A stretch of DNA of 64,000 nucleotides from Struthio camelus (GCF_040807025.1 NC_090964.1:7557214-7621213); one strand, 5' to 3'. Shown: positions 13,370-25,520, numbered from the stretch's first letter. Program-made: numbers and translations. The notes: a model not told the origin generated them from the letters alone.

Positions 13370-13821
13370 GCGGCAGAGGTGGATGAAAGTTGGGCGGCTG
13401 CAGCAATTACAGCCCCCAGCGCTGCCGCCCCACCCCGGCCGGGAAGCTGCAGCCCCCGCCGCGGCCGAACCGCGCGCCGAGCAACGCCTGAGCCGCCGCC
13501 GTCGCAGGCCGCCGAACGAAAACGGCGCCGGGTCCCTCCGGCGAGGCGGCCGGCGAACCGCGGCGCCCACAGGCTCCGCGGCGCGACGGCTGGCTGAGGG
13601 CGCCCGGCCGCCGGCGGGCGACGCGGCCCCGGGTCCCGCCGAACGGCGCGGGCTCGGTGGCAGCGAGGCCCTTGGGGATGCAGCTGAAGCACCTGCAGAA
13701 GAAAGCGCCCTTGGAAAAGACCACAGAGCGTGTCCAAAAAGACCTCTGGACTATACGAATGGTGTCCACAGCCCTGGGATTGCTTTTTCCCTGGCCCACA
13801 GGCAGAAGGCAACGTGCTCCA

Positions 13822-13901
13822 GGTGACCCTATCTGAGCAGGGGGTTGCACTAGATGATCTCCCGAGGTCCCTCCCAACCTCAACCGTTCTGATTCTGTGA
13901 A
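13822..13901 (+). mobile_element. CR1 LINE 3'-end fragment
   Basis: The sequence carries the signature of the CR1 3' untranslated tail: GAGCAGGGGGTTG, then CTAGATGATCTCC, then AGGTCCCTCCCAACCT, ending in the short repeat-like terminus GATTCTGTGA. CR1 is the dominant LINE of birds and other sauropsids. This copy is severely 5' truncated, as is usual, with no reverse-transcriptase sequence. It is one of the main reasons for an avian or sauropsid assignment. Confidence 0.88.
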
Positions 13902-15134
13902 GGAAGCTCAGATCCTGAACAAAATTAAATGAAAAAGCCTTAAGACTAAATGTTTGGTCCATCACTGAGCTGGTACAACCACATCTGTGCTCTCCACCTT
14001 CTTTGCTCCCCCAGTTTTTGATGGTTTAGATGGTGCCGTAGGGCAGGACCTCCCATCTGGGCGCCCGTTGCCTGGTGTGGGAACAGGAGCTGGGGTCTCC
14101 TGGCTCTGGGGCGACATGGGTGCTCAGGCTGGCCAAAAGCCCTTTGGAGCAGGTTTGGCGTGCCAGCAACAAACCCGCTTCTCCAGGCTCACGTGCTGTG
14201 AAGGTCTCCTTTAGGGCCACCTGGAGAAGGCAATCCTGGCAGCACAGCCCAGGGCTGCCAGAGAAGCGGGGCCACCTCGCTCCAGGCGTGCCCCCCTGGG
14301 AACAGGCTCCCGCTGGAGACCGCCTGGGGGCCGAGACCCTTGGGAATCAGGGTCTCCTTGGAAGGGCTGAGAGCCCCTTTGCAAGGGAGAGCCCGTTGCA
14401 AGGACCGAATCCAGCCTTGGGCTCCTCCAAAAAATTGATTCTCGGGTCATGCTTAGGAGTGACTTGAATTCATTACCATATATTTAAAGAAGGCAGCAGA
14501 GCCTGGGCAGGACAGATGCACCTCGCTACAGGCAGCTATTAGGCAACCTCTAATTAAAGGGTTCAAAAAATCCTGCCCAGGTTCAGGTCATCACATAACT
14601 ACCTGCTGGAGGATTTCGTCCTTGGAAGAAGCTGGCCTCGGCCTCTGCTCTTGAAAGGGCTGCTGGACACACGAGTGACACGAGGAGCCCAACAAACCAC
14701 CCGCTGATGAATGCCAGGACGCGGCACGCCGTCCCATGGCCGGTGACCTTAAAAGCAGGGATTCGGCTCTGGCAAAAGTCAGGCAGGTTAGATGGCCAAA
14801 CAGGTCTCTCTTGGCACTAGAAATCCACATATCCCCATTGGAAAAGCAACCCCAAAAGTCTTCCGTGAGCAGTACGCATGTCCGAAACCAGGAGCCGGGC
14901 TGCACGCAGCGACGGGGCTGCTCACAGGGGTGACGGGGGGCTCCAGAGGGCCCGCAGGAGCGGGAGGCTGTGCCTGGCCCGCGCAGCCGTCGCCCCCCAA
15001 CCCAAACCGCCCGAGGCCCCCAACCAGCAGCTGAAAAATATCTAAGTGGGTCATTTCCTCCTGGACATATTTGGGAATGTATTTATTTTATATCTTGTGA
15101 AAAAATTCCAGGATGTAAGTGAGAAGCCAAGAAA

Positions 15135-15188
15135 GGAAAAAAAAAAAAAAAGCAGGAAAAAAAAAAAAGCAGGAAAAAAAAAAAAGCA
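15135..15188. repeat. Three-copy A-rich tandem repeat
   Basis: Three tandem copies of GG-A(12-15)-GCA, with units of about 20, 17 and 17 bases. The interrupting GCAGG keeps the copies in phase, so this is a true minisatellite-like array, not a simple A run. Confidence 0.85.
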
Positions 15189-18100
15189 AGGGGTGGGGGG
15201 AAAGAAAGAAAACAAATTTGAACCGGGAATGTTTTACGTGCAGTATTAAATCTCCAGCACACAATGAATCATGCAGTTCTTGGTCTAACAAGGAGGACTC
15301 CAGAAAGTCTGTAGTATGAAGGAGTCACTGGAGACTCTAAGAAATATGACAAGCTTGGTCCAAAATGCACAAAAGACTTTTTTTTTTAATAAAGGAAAAA
15401 GGAAAGAAGAAAAAAAACTAATGGTAAGAAAAATTCTCTGAAATTATGGCCCTACAACAGCTTCGCTTGTACAGTCCTCCTCCTCCTCCTCCTCCGCAGC
15501 AGCCGTTCTTCAGCACGCACCGAGACTAGAAATAGGTGACAAAGTGGAACAACGGCACCACGCGGCTGAGCTTTCGCTCCCAATCGAAACGGCGCGTTTA
15601 TGGCGAGACAAAGGGGCCGGGGAGCGAAGGCGTTCGCGAGCGATACGTGCGCCCGCGTCGCAGAGAGGCAGGGCCGGAGCCCGAGGAGCCGCCAAACCTG
15701 TTCCCTCGCCCCGGGCGCGCTGGCTCACGTTTGCACAGACGAACCTCTGGCTGGAGCGCTCCAGCACGTCCTTCACCCCAGCGGTGGCGGTTGCCCAGCC
15801 TGGCAAGACGACCTGGCCTCTGCCCCACCGCCAGGAGGTTCTTCCTAGCGTCCAGCCGGGATCTGCACCTTTGATTCCTGGCGCGGCTCTGGCCAGCCGC
15901 TCCCCTTGGCGGCTCCCGTTTGCACGGGGAGATTCACGCCTCCTTCGCCTCTCCAGGAGGCGCCGCTTCCCGTCCCACTCTGGCTCCCTCCGGCGCGGGG
16001 CCGGACGACGGCAGGGTGAGCAGCACCAAAGGGGCCGGAGGAAACCCCAGCGGGAGCCCCCGCTAGCAGCCCCTGCCCCCTGCTCCCGGGCTGGAGCCCA
16101 GCTCCCCGACGGATGGCTCTGCAGGAAGCCCTAGGGCTCCAAACCAACCCACAGGAGTCAACGTCTCACTCCTGCCAAGGGGCCTTCTCCCAGAGGCTCC
16201 CCAAGGGGCTTGAGAGCCCGGCTGCAAGCCCAAGTTTTCCCGTTTCTCCGGTGGGAAGCAGAGAGCCACATTTGCGACCCAACTTCACTGCTACCCCTGC
16301 TTGGCACCCGGCTGCCCCGCAGCCTCCTTGGAAAAACCACGGGGTCTGTGCAAGCTACAGGCAGGCAAAGGTTTTGCTAGGAGAAACAGCCCCTGCCGGG
16401 GCACGGGTGCATGCCTGGGGGCTCCACTCCCCCTCCGTGCCAGAGGCGAGAGCGGGCGAGCCCCACAAGGAGGGTGCCCGCGCACCAGGTGCCCGGTGCG
16501 AGCCTCGAACCGCCGGCCTCCCTCAGCCCAAAGCAGCAGCATCAATAAATAGAGGAATGTCTCGCCTTGCCCGGCCACACCGAGCTCCAACTGGAGCGAT
16601 TAATCTTTCTAACTTGTGGAAGGAGGAATGCCGAAGTCAGCAAGTGAGCAGGGCAGGTGGAGGAGTCTCTAGGAAGGAGAGGGGCTGCTTCTCCCCCCTC
16701 CCGCCTCGTTCTCTTTTTCAGCAGAACAACAGGCTGCAGGAAGCAAAAGCTCAACCTGTCAGCTCGGCCCGACCATCCGTCTGCTCCCTCCCGAGCAGCG
16801 AAGCACTTTGTGGTTTTGCTCCATTACCACCGTTGCAGGGCCTTGCCGGGGAGCTCGCTTCTCGAAGCAGCTTTGATGCAGGAGGGATGCAATAAAAACG
16901 GGGGGGAAGGGCAGAAAACTTACCCCATGGGCATGCACAAGCACAGCAAACTCGCTCCTCGGCCTTTCATCTGCCTTAATAACATGCCTTCTGTGGCATC
17001 TATAAAAACCTAGTAATAGCAGAGAATACGAGCTCGTCTAACTCACGTAGCCAACATCTTGGCATGTTAATAGCTGCGATGGAGCCAGGGGAGCTCAAAG
17101 CGAGGACAGTTAGCCAGCCAAGGAGCAGCGGAGAGGTTTGGAGCATCTGCAGAGCTTTAAGCGTCTTGCAAAGCTGCTGGGGTCACCAGCAGCATCCATG
17201 TCATTTAGGCTGTCCCTGCTTGGTTAGATGGGAAATGGGCAGTAGTTACTGCTCTTGTAACAGCCCAGCTCCAGGGAAACTCAGGAAGGGAACAGACGTT
17301 CATATCCCAAAGCGCAGCTCCAAAGGAGCATAGTCCAGAGGCTGATGGATACTCCCAGCCCCCCTGAGGGTCCAGCATTGCAACCAGAGGCATTGCAGGT
17401 GATCCTTGAAGGAGCAGCGCCCAGGACTGTGCAAGCCTCCTTGGCCAGTCTGCACCTGAGCAGATCCCAGCATCCCAAGTCCTCACGGGGGCCAGAGCAA
17501 AGGACTTCAGCACCAACTACTGCTGCACGGGGCAGCACAGCGAGGACCTTCAACAGGACCCTAAAAGTGAGCTCTTTCCCCCTCATATCACACTAGAGGG
17601 CAGCATCAATGTTCATCTTTGAACAGCTCAGCTACAGATGAGGCAGAGGCCTGACAAACCTATGGCAGATTTAAGCTAAAATTTTCTCCACATCCTTGGT
17701 TTTCCAAACTGGTCAAGGGCTTGTGCTACAGCACCAGGCACCAGCTCAAGAGCTGGATGTAGCTCCTGACTCTGCCACCCAGCATTGTCCAGCACACGTT
17801 GTCCAGAGATTGCCAGCAAAACAGCTGCATGAGCCGCTTCCCTCACAAAGCACCTTCAGATCTTGCTGTTAAGGCCTTCCTAGAAGGGACTGACAAGAGC
17901 AGTGGGAGAAACCAAGAAGTGAGAGGTGCTTTTCTTCTCCATCAGCTCTCTGTGGACCCTGAAGGCACACTGCAAACCTGCAGTGGGGACTTCTCTTGCT
18001 TCAGCACAGTTCCAGGAACCCAGTTTCCCATAAGAACCGTAATCATTACATGTCACTAAAGTGACCTGAAGCCACATCCCGTGGACTGAGCAGGAACCCA

Positions 18101-19550
18101 GCACAGGTTATTTCAGGAGTATATACTCAGCTCTGCTAATTAGCACTGGGCACTGCTCAAACAGCACACAGCAAGCGGAGCCACCCCGAGATCCAACCTT
18201 GCATTGGGATGCCTTAGGGACGGGCCAAGAAAATGCCTTGTGGGAAAGAGATGGTCTTAAAATGCCCTGATAAGACACACTTGTCCCACTGGCCTGCTTG
18301 GTAGGCTTTGCAGAGAGGCATCACATGGCCTTCACAAACATCAGTTCTGCTGATTAGTTTGCCCCAAGGATCTTCATAAACCTTCCTGCATCTACAGCTG
18401 TGCTTCGCCCAAGCTGCAGAGCTGTCCCAGCAGTTTGGGGCATTTTCAAAGTGGGGACTCCTACAAGAGCAAGCACTGGTGCCCATCTGTCTCCAGCGCT
18501 CTCTGCTTGTTGGGCTAGGAGGGATCTGGCGCATGGTGCAGCCAGATGCGGCCAACACACGCCAGCCCCATAAGCCCCCAGCATGGCCTAGGATGCCACC
18601 CTGAGGGCATCTCTTTTTTTGGTCCTGTCTGGAGCACCCAGGCATCCCGTTCCCTTGACAGCTAAGGAAATGGCATGGCTAGCAGAGCTGCAGTGAGAAG
18701 GGTCCCAAGCCTACCCAGTGTCATCTCCAACCTGCAAGTCAGGGACGTTAAATTGTTAAACGAGGGGTGGGGATGGAGGTGGCAGCTATTTCACTTTTTT
18801 CTTTTCTACCTCCTCAGAAGTCAAACATCTCTGACCACCTTGGTCTTGCTCCCTCCGGGTCAGTAAGCAGTGGCGTGGTGGAGGAGGCTGGGGAGAGCCA
18901 CCAGGCCCCAGCGAGGTGTGTGTGGGGGGGAAAAACAGCCCCGGGGGGCTCTGCCCTGCCTGGGGGGGGCCGTGGAGCGGGGCTGCCCCCCACGCTTGCC
19001 TGAGCCATGGCTGCCCCCTGCCAGCCAGCCACCTCCCAGCAGCCCCCGGCCCTGCTCAGGGGCTCACGTTTAACTTTGGTTAAACTGAGCCACGTCCCCG
19101 CTGAGTGGACTGGGCAGGACAGCGAGTTCAGGATTTTCCAGCGTTTTCGAGGAGAGGGAGCCTGTGCAGCATCGCCCACATCAGCCTGCGCGGGACGCCT
19201 GCCGAGCGGCAGAGAGGCCACGAGCCCACGCGCTGCATTTGCCCACTGCAGTAACACCACTGAGATCTTGCTCCTAAACACAGAGGACTTCTGGCAGCTC
19301 CAAAAGGAGCTTTTCACAGGTCACCTGCCACCGCATCCCCCAGATCCTCCCATCCCAGAGCACTTCACAGAGCAGCCACCCCCAGGGACCCTCTCCCACC
19401 TCTCAAACAGCAGCAGCTTCTGCTTTTGGCACCATTTTCGGAAAGCTGAGAGCCAACACGCATCAAAACAGAGACCCAGCTCCCAAAGCGAGATCTGCTA
19501 CAGAGAGATCCACAACTAGTGCATATAGGCAGCTCGCAATCAAGATATAG

Positions 19551-19628
19551 GGAAGAAAAGGCCCCAAGAAAACCACCTTTCAGGAAGGCTCCTGACAGCC
19601 AATTCGACATACCAACATGTTTTCCAAG
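19551..19628 (+). repeat. Diverged repeat pair, copy 1
   Basis: By eye this aligns over about 75 bases with 20640-20715 in the same orientation, at roughly 70-75% identity. The clearest shared block is TTCAGGA...CCTG.CAG..CAATT.GA..TACC. It may be an old interspersed repeat family or an old local duplication. I do not recognise the family. Confidence 0.5.
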
Positions 19629-19856
19629 ACCCTGAGGACCTCTTTTGCACACAGAGGACAAAGTGGCGCTGACATCAGGGCCAGGAGCGGTCCCAGGAGT
19701 CCCAATTTCCCAAGATCCTTGCTGCAGCCATATGGTCTGCCCAGAGGAGGCAGCGAGAGGCCAGGACCACTTGCACCTTTGCACTAACACAGGGCCCAGA
19801 AAGGCTTAGGTTGTCTCCAGCACAGCAAGCCCTGGTTGTTCAGTCTTCAGCTCAAG

Positions 19857-19876
19857 AAAAAAAAAAAAAAAAAAAA
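19857..19876. repeat. Poly-A run (20 A)
   Basis: A pure A run. No recognisable retroposon body lies upstream. Confidence 0.9.
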
Positions 19877-20639
19877 GAAATCCCATCTGCGTAGCTGATA
19901 CTCAGAGAAGGGTCTAAGTGAGCAACGCAGATGCCCTGGCAAAGACTGAAGTCATCCCTGGAGGGCAACGAGTTCAGAAGGCTCTTGCCTGCCAGAGGTT
20001 CTCACCAGCAGCTGCTGCTCTGAATCCCGAGATGCAGTGTTCATCTCCCCAAAGCCCTGGTTTCCTCTGTGTTAGTGCCGGGAGCAAGAGCTCTCCTGGG
20101 TCTGAGCAGGTCGGCTCTGCCCTCTGCGGGCTCCAGCACCACCGGCCTCACTGCGGCAAAGCGCAGCCCTGAGGAGCAGTGCGTGGCCGGAGCAGCGGGC
20201 CATTGCGCCCCAGACAGGCAGTTTTTAGTTGGCAATGCTAGGGAGACATCAGAGAAAGAAAAATCAAAAGGAGAACTATCTGGAGGCTCTTTCTGATGCC
20301 TGGAGGAGAGGGAGCATGGCAGAGCAAGGCCACTGAAGCTGGCAGGACAGTGCGAGCGGTTTGCAGGCCTGAGCCATTCACAGCAGGGCTCTGCTGTTGG
20401 CCAGATGTGACGGGAGCTGCTCCCCGTCCCTCCACCCCACTGGGGGAAAAATGGCAGCGCTGATGGGAAAGCGTCCGCCATGGAGAGGCCACAGATGCTC
20501 TAAGCGCGCCGCCACAGTGCCACCAGCTCTCGTACAGGTAACTGGACTCTAGTTTTCCCTGCGGACCTGTCACTTCTTCCTGGCCTGCTGCTCAGCCAGA
20601 AGGACAAGACTTGCTAGACTGGTGCTATGGAGAAGACAT

Positions 20640-20715
20640 GAGAAAAAAAGGCTCCCATGAAAAGAATCATTCAGGAGGCGCCTGGCAGACAATTTGATGT
20701 ACCGATGTATTCCGC
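20640..20715 (+). repeat. Diverged repeat pair, copy 2
   Basis: Partner of the copy at 19551-19628, about 1.1 kb away in direct orientation. Similarity fades about 10 bases past the CCGATGTATTCC segment. Confidence 0.5.
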
Positions 20716-20845
20716 AGAGCCAAGTGTTTATACTGAAGTGAACTCTGTACAGATATGCACTCCAGGCTGGGCAGAGATCAGGATCACAGCAAGGGTGTAA
20801 ATAAGATTATGAGCTTAATATTGATTCCAGTTCGCCCACTAACAA

Positions 20846-21164
20846 CATTCCCATTCACTCAAGGAAACATTCCCAGGAATCGCTCCTATTTGCCATCCGG
20901 CAATTCAGGCTGCGTTTTTCTCCTCTGTTGAACCAACGCTCCTGATAAAGCGGAGCGCCTTCCAGCCGCTATCTCAGCGTAAAGATGCAAAGAGACCTCA
21001 TCTTTTATTGCCTGCTCCAAGCAGATGGTGTGGCCAAAGAGGGGATCTTGGGGAATCGGGGCTCCTGGAGTCTTTCCTGGCCCCGCTGTTAACTCTGGGA
21101 GCGTTTGTAAGCTCAGCTCCCTGTGGACGTGATAAGATCAATCTTTGGAAGCAGCATAACCACA
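20846..21164 (+). promoter_or_regulatory. Candidate enhancer module with TEAD, GATA and RUNX motifs
   Basis: CATTCC occurs twice (20846-20851 and 20868-20873, TEAD-type). TGATAA occurs at 20943-20948 and TGATAAG at 21130-21136 (GATA-type). An exact RUNX consensus AACCACA lies at 21158-21164, 21 bases after the second GATA site. The GATA plus RUNX pairing near a RUNX gene suggests haematopoietic or autoregulatory activity. This is motif evidence only; such motifs also occur by chance. Confidence 0.25.
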
Positions 21165-21294
21165 GCACGACAGCACGGCAACGGAGTTGTTTAACCTGTA
21201 CACAGCACCCCACTAGTACAGCTTCACCCCTGTGGGTCAGGTCATAGCTGGGGATCTCTCCTCCAGGCTGCGCCGCACAGTGCAGACATGCACC

Positions 21295-21338
21295 AAGTGA
21301 CTCACACAAGGGCACCCAGAGAGTCAGCAGCAGAGCCA
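21295..21338 (+). mobile_element. MIR-like SINE core fragment
   Basis: Over 44 bases the sequence matches the conserved MIR stretch (AAGTAACTTGCCCAAGG...CAGAGCC type) at about 32 of 44 positions by hand count. The best block is GCAGAGCC near the end. MIRs are ancient SINEs present across amniotes. The piece is short, so the family call is tentative. Confidence 0.4.
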
Positions 21339-22673
21339 ACTACAGCGCCCAGAAGCAAGTAACCTGGAGGGACCCCCAACGAAGCTGTGAAGCTCAGCTA
21401 TTCTTGGGAACCAGTCACAGCTTGCCTCAGTTTCAAGGCCTCCTCTTATCTTCTGCAGCAACTTGGGCTCGTTGTGAAATCTTAGCACTGGAGATGTTAA
21501 CAGCCAAGATTTATGGCTTCTGTAGTTTCCCTTTAATAGCTTCAGCTGGGGAAGCGCTGGCGAAGGATGAAAGATGCTGGTACGGGATGGATGTCAGGAG
21601 AAGACTTCAAAGACTTCCAGTACATGGAGTCGCGTTATGATACTCAGGATCCTTCTCTTACAACCTTCCAACACTTTCGGCAGCCCCTCCCCTCCTTAAG
21701 CACAGGCTTAACCATTTGGACCTGCAGTCAAGCACCTGTGTCTCAGCTCTAAAGGTTCACAGGCAGGATCCTGCCCTAAGGAGCCCTGTCCACTTGCTCC
21801 CAGTTAGTTTCTCATCACCTCCAGCACATTACACAGTGGTACCTTTCTCCTTACCCCAGACTCGCCAAAATCCTTCACGCTGCCAAGGACACTACGAAAC
21901 GCCAGCTGGCTCAGAACAACGCAATAATCCTGCAAAATCCAATCTGCAGCTGGAAATCCCATGGAAAAGCAGAGCAAATTCTGCAGTAACAAGTTATGGA
22001 GCAACTACCCATAGGGAAAGTCTCGTGTGGAGGAAAAGGACACAGGGAGGCTAAGAAGAGACTGTGCATATTAATATCTATGAATTACATTGCCCAGTGG
22101 GCTGGTCACACTGTGAGAAAATTTGCCCATGTGCATCTTTCGCTGCCACTAGTAAGAAAGGATTTTAGGCTAATGGAACTGGTCTGTCGCACACTGTATT
22201 CCTAGAAGGCAGGTAGCTTGGGACCCAGGGACAGTCTCCATCCTGCCAGTTGCCTGCAAGTGTGCAAAATTTCTCTCCTCAATGAATCCAGCACAGAAGA
22301 ATTCACCCAACAGTCAGAGCAGCATTATTTCACATTCCTTCCTGTGGCAAGTTTTACTGCATGGTTGTTTCTGGTTCAAAGCCCAGAAAATGCTCTGAAA
22401 ATAGTTAGACCCCCTTGAAGAAACCTCATGCTGAACAGCTCAAACTTGCCAACCCCTTGCACAATGCCTGCAGTAAATGCGCATGCGCTGTTGCATATCT
22501 TGATTCCTAGGCAAGTGGGTGCAGCGAGACAGAGCCAACCACTGCCTTAATAAAAACACAAACTACAGGAACTCCCAGTCCCTATAAGAAATATTGCTTG
22601 AGGAAATTAAAACCAAAAAGTAGCTGAAGCAGCATATGCCTGCCTACACCTTAAACCCACATATACAAGCAGG

Positions 22674-22679
<6 letters not shown>

Positions 22680-22707
<28 letters not shown>
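22680..22707. repeat. Poly-A run (about 28 A)
   Basis: A long pure A tract with no recognisable retroposon upstream. It could be a retroposon tail or slippage. Confidence 0.9.
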
Positions 22708-25359
22708 CACTCAGCATTTTCCTACCCTATGTCCCTGTGACCTTGAATGGTGCGTCCTGGCTTCACGTGCCCGTTTGCCGCAGGTCATGCCACATTGCAT
22801 GCGGACAGCATTTTATGTTGTCCCAGCGCTCTGAATGACAAGAAGAAAAGCCCGGGCTTCATTGTCTGGTCTGCTTCAAACACGCCAATGTAGGAGCTCA
22901 TGGGTACAGATGAACCCATCCAGATCAAACAAAAACGTTCAGCTACGAGCCACAGAATCAGTATGTATGCTAACGTAGCTTTGTTACCTTGATGTAACTT
23001 CATTCTCAGTGAGCCAGCAAAGCAGATAAAACAGAAGTCACCAAAACCAGCAGAGCTAATAAAAGGCCAATTTCCCTGGGGCACATGTCCTTGTCCTCAA
23101 GCACCTCTGCCCACTGCCGCATCCTCAGCTCCCCCCTTCACCCCACGAGCCTCCTGACACAAGGCAAGGGGCAGCAGTGCCATGACTTGTCTGGAGCTAT
23201 GCATGTGCTTAGGTCAGCTCTGCTGCCAGAGAGCAAGTACATCAGTTCTGCCCTTCAAAGGGTCTTCACGTGGGTTTCTTTGGGATGGGATTGTCCCTGA
23301 TACTCTCTTCACTTTCAAGTTTTCCTCTCTGGTAGCTAGAGATGGAAAGCACTACCAAAATCTTTTAAGGAAGCTTTTAAGGAGACTTATTCACCTTTTA
23401 AGACAGCTAGACTGTAACACTGCAAAGGGGAACATCTTGCCCAGCAGAGACAAGAAATGAACTCACAGTCCCTTGAGTCGAGCCTAGGGAACGTTTGGTA
23501 AGATCGCCCCTCTTCCCCGTTAGGCTCTGCCCAGCGAGGACTTTGCCACAGCAGCAACCTCCAAAGTTGGTGCAGCTGCATAGTAACAGCTGTACTTGTC
23601 AGCTGTTCAGAGAGCCCAGCTCTAATACTTCATGCTTAAGTACAGTAAGACTCTAAGGAGACTCAAGTTTGAGGCACTACGTTGTTCAGGGAGGAGAGAG
23701 GGTTCTTCACCTTTGCCTGGCATCCCACAGCAGCTGCAGGAATATCCTTCTGGAGTTTCATCCTCTCGGGAAAGCTCGTGCACGCAGAGCACGATATGCA
23801 AAGAGCAGCTGGGCCTCCGCGAGAGGGCTGTATCGCGAGGATCTCAGCTACCAGGCACTAAGCTGATTGCAGCTGGCTGCCCTCACCGGGGGACTGGAGT
23901 GGGCTGCTCTGTATTAAAAACAGGAGCCAGCTCCAGCTGCACATACAAATTAAAGCATCACACAGCACAGGCTGCAGCAGACAGGAGAGGTATTGAACCA
24001 AAGGACATACAGGAGCAGAAGCTATCAAAGATGGAAGATACCTAATGCTCAGAATAGGAGGGGGAAGTCAAGACTATTAGGTCTATATGCTGGGCTGAAG
24101 ACTGACCAAGCTTCCTGTTCCCAGTTCATGTCACTCTTCAAATTTGCTAGGAGAAGGGAAAAATAAGGGCTACCTGCTACTGGGTTCTGCTCCCACCCCG
24201 ACGACCAACTTCTTGTAAGATACCAAGCAGATCCATTTCTGCAACACAGACCCATCTCACTAATGGGCAAGTTCAGAAGTTATGACTGGAACAGGAGGAT
24301 TAAAAGGCACATCAGAACAGCGAACCCCCTCGACTGCCAAACGCTGCCTTGCCGGCACCTCTCAGACAGTCGACTAAGCTCCTTCTGCACAGCTCTAGCA
24401 CCAAAGCTGCTGTCTTTGAGAGTTTTACTATTAACAGCAGCTTCCCATGATCAGCTTTTTAGTCACACATCATTTAAAATTTTGCCGTGTTCTCCATTTA
24501 GGGCTCAGCACCGTAAATGATTTCTCTACCAATACATGGACAGAAAAGACCATTTCAACCAGCATAACCTTCAAACTCATTAAGAGCAGTATCACTTCAA
24601 TCAGACTCTTTACAATAAGAATTCCATGCGCAAACTGACAAAATCATTCTCCTAGGTCCTGCCAAGCCCTTTGCCTTAGGCAAAGGAGTTGAGACGTCCC
24701 TTAGCATCAGTTTTGTTTGTTTATTTATAAAGTTCACATGTTTGATCTTTGTTTAGCAACTGTTTTCATCTCTCTGTCCAGTGGTAAGAACACAGCAGTT
24801 CTTCTCTTGAGTCAAAGAATCATGAGTTCTCTTTTTCCGGCTCTGGAAACCATCCAGCATCAGCTTTGAGAGCTCATAAGTTTAGCAAGACCCAAGTGCA
24901 GTAGCATCTACAGAGAGAAAAGCTGCTTACCTCCCTCCAAACTTTTCATTTTCTCTCACACAGTTAAAGACAGACAGATCTTTAAGTCATCTTAAGTTTC
25001 AGAAGTTATCTCATGGCGCTTTACCGCAATTTACCTCCTCCAATCCCTGGTTGCTTTTGAGCACTGTGATCACAACCCCAAGTTGCCCAGCCACCACACA
25101 CTTTTGGCAGTCTCAGCTTACTGCCTTGGAAAAATACTAACCCAGACTAAAGTGCTTTGTTATTGCCAGTGTTGCTGCATTTTCTTCTTCTTTTTTTTTT
25201 TTTTTATTAGACATACTAAACTGCTTTAAGTCTCACCACTATACCTAATGACTACAGGAGACCATTCAAAACCATGAATTTGGGTGTGAACTTTTCACCA
25301 GTTCAAGAAGAATCTTCCTTTTCCAGTAGGAACTCAGTGAAGAGAGTAAAGCCCTAGAG

Positions 25360-25520
25360 CAGCAGTTTCCCAAATTTCTGATTAAAAGGTCAGCCAGCTT
25401 CTCGTGGACCATTCATCCTCTGTTTGTTAACACTATCCCCTGCTTCCTACAAACCCATAAAAGTTCTCCTTGGTCTGCTGGACCACCTGTGATCCACAGA
25501 CAGGAGTTTGGGAACTGCTG
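25360..25520. mobile_element. Non-autonomous hAT-type MITE
   Basis: A 161-base segment with terminal inverted repeats: CAGCAGTTTCCCAAA at the left and TTTGGGAACTGCTG at the right. The CAG...TTCCCAAA end is the hallmark of Charlie-like hAT elements. Internal GTGGACCA and TGGACCAC motifs add to the symmetry, as in many hAT MITEs. Candidate 8-base flanks (CCCTAGAG and TAGTACAG) match at only four positions, so the insertion is old. It has no coding capacity. Confidence 0.72.

Larger units (their letters stand above)
5021..13821. other. GC- and CpG-dense intergenic plateau downstream of RUNX3, no credible gene
   Basis: About 8.8 kb of very GC-rich, CpG-dense DNA. AT-richer islets break it up, for example at 5840-6120, 6540-6780, 6990-7260, 8500-8790, 9235-9310, 9640-9900, 10540-10880, 11050-11110 and 12570-12660. 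Several frames stay open for 150-270 codons on both strands, but their translations are low-complexity Ala/Arg/Pro/Gly sequence with overlapping open frames on the opposite strand. This is what stop-poor GC-rich DNA gives by chance. I recognise no domain. The plateau could be a cluster of CpG islands or enhancers. Confidence 0.6.

Noticed and set aside
5020..13970. Many 150-270-codon open frames on both strands (for example 7053-7778, 9853-10593, 11763-12584, 13219-13965)
   Set aside because: They overlap one another on both strands, encode Ala/Arg/Pro/Gly-rich low-complexity sequence and show no domain. Stop codons are rare by chance in such GC-rich DNA. The 13219-13965 frame also runs through the CR1 fragment in antisense.
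16113..16895. 260-codon frame in the intergenic spacer
   Set aside because: No domain, no hydrophobic or repeat pattern, GC-rich context, and competing frames on the other strand.
19007..19519. 170-codon frame with a good Kozak ATG
   Set aside because: No recognisable family, no splice partners, proline/serine-rich composition, and a long antisense frame nearby. Kept only as a note.
22620..22707. Possible SINE or processed pseudogene ending in a 28-A tail
   Set aside because: No recognisable body, promoter boxes or target-site duplication could be found next to the A run.
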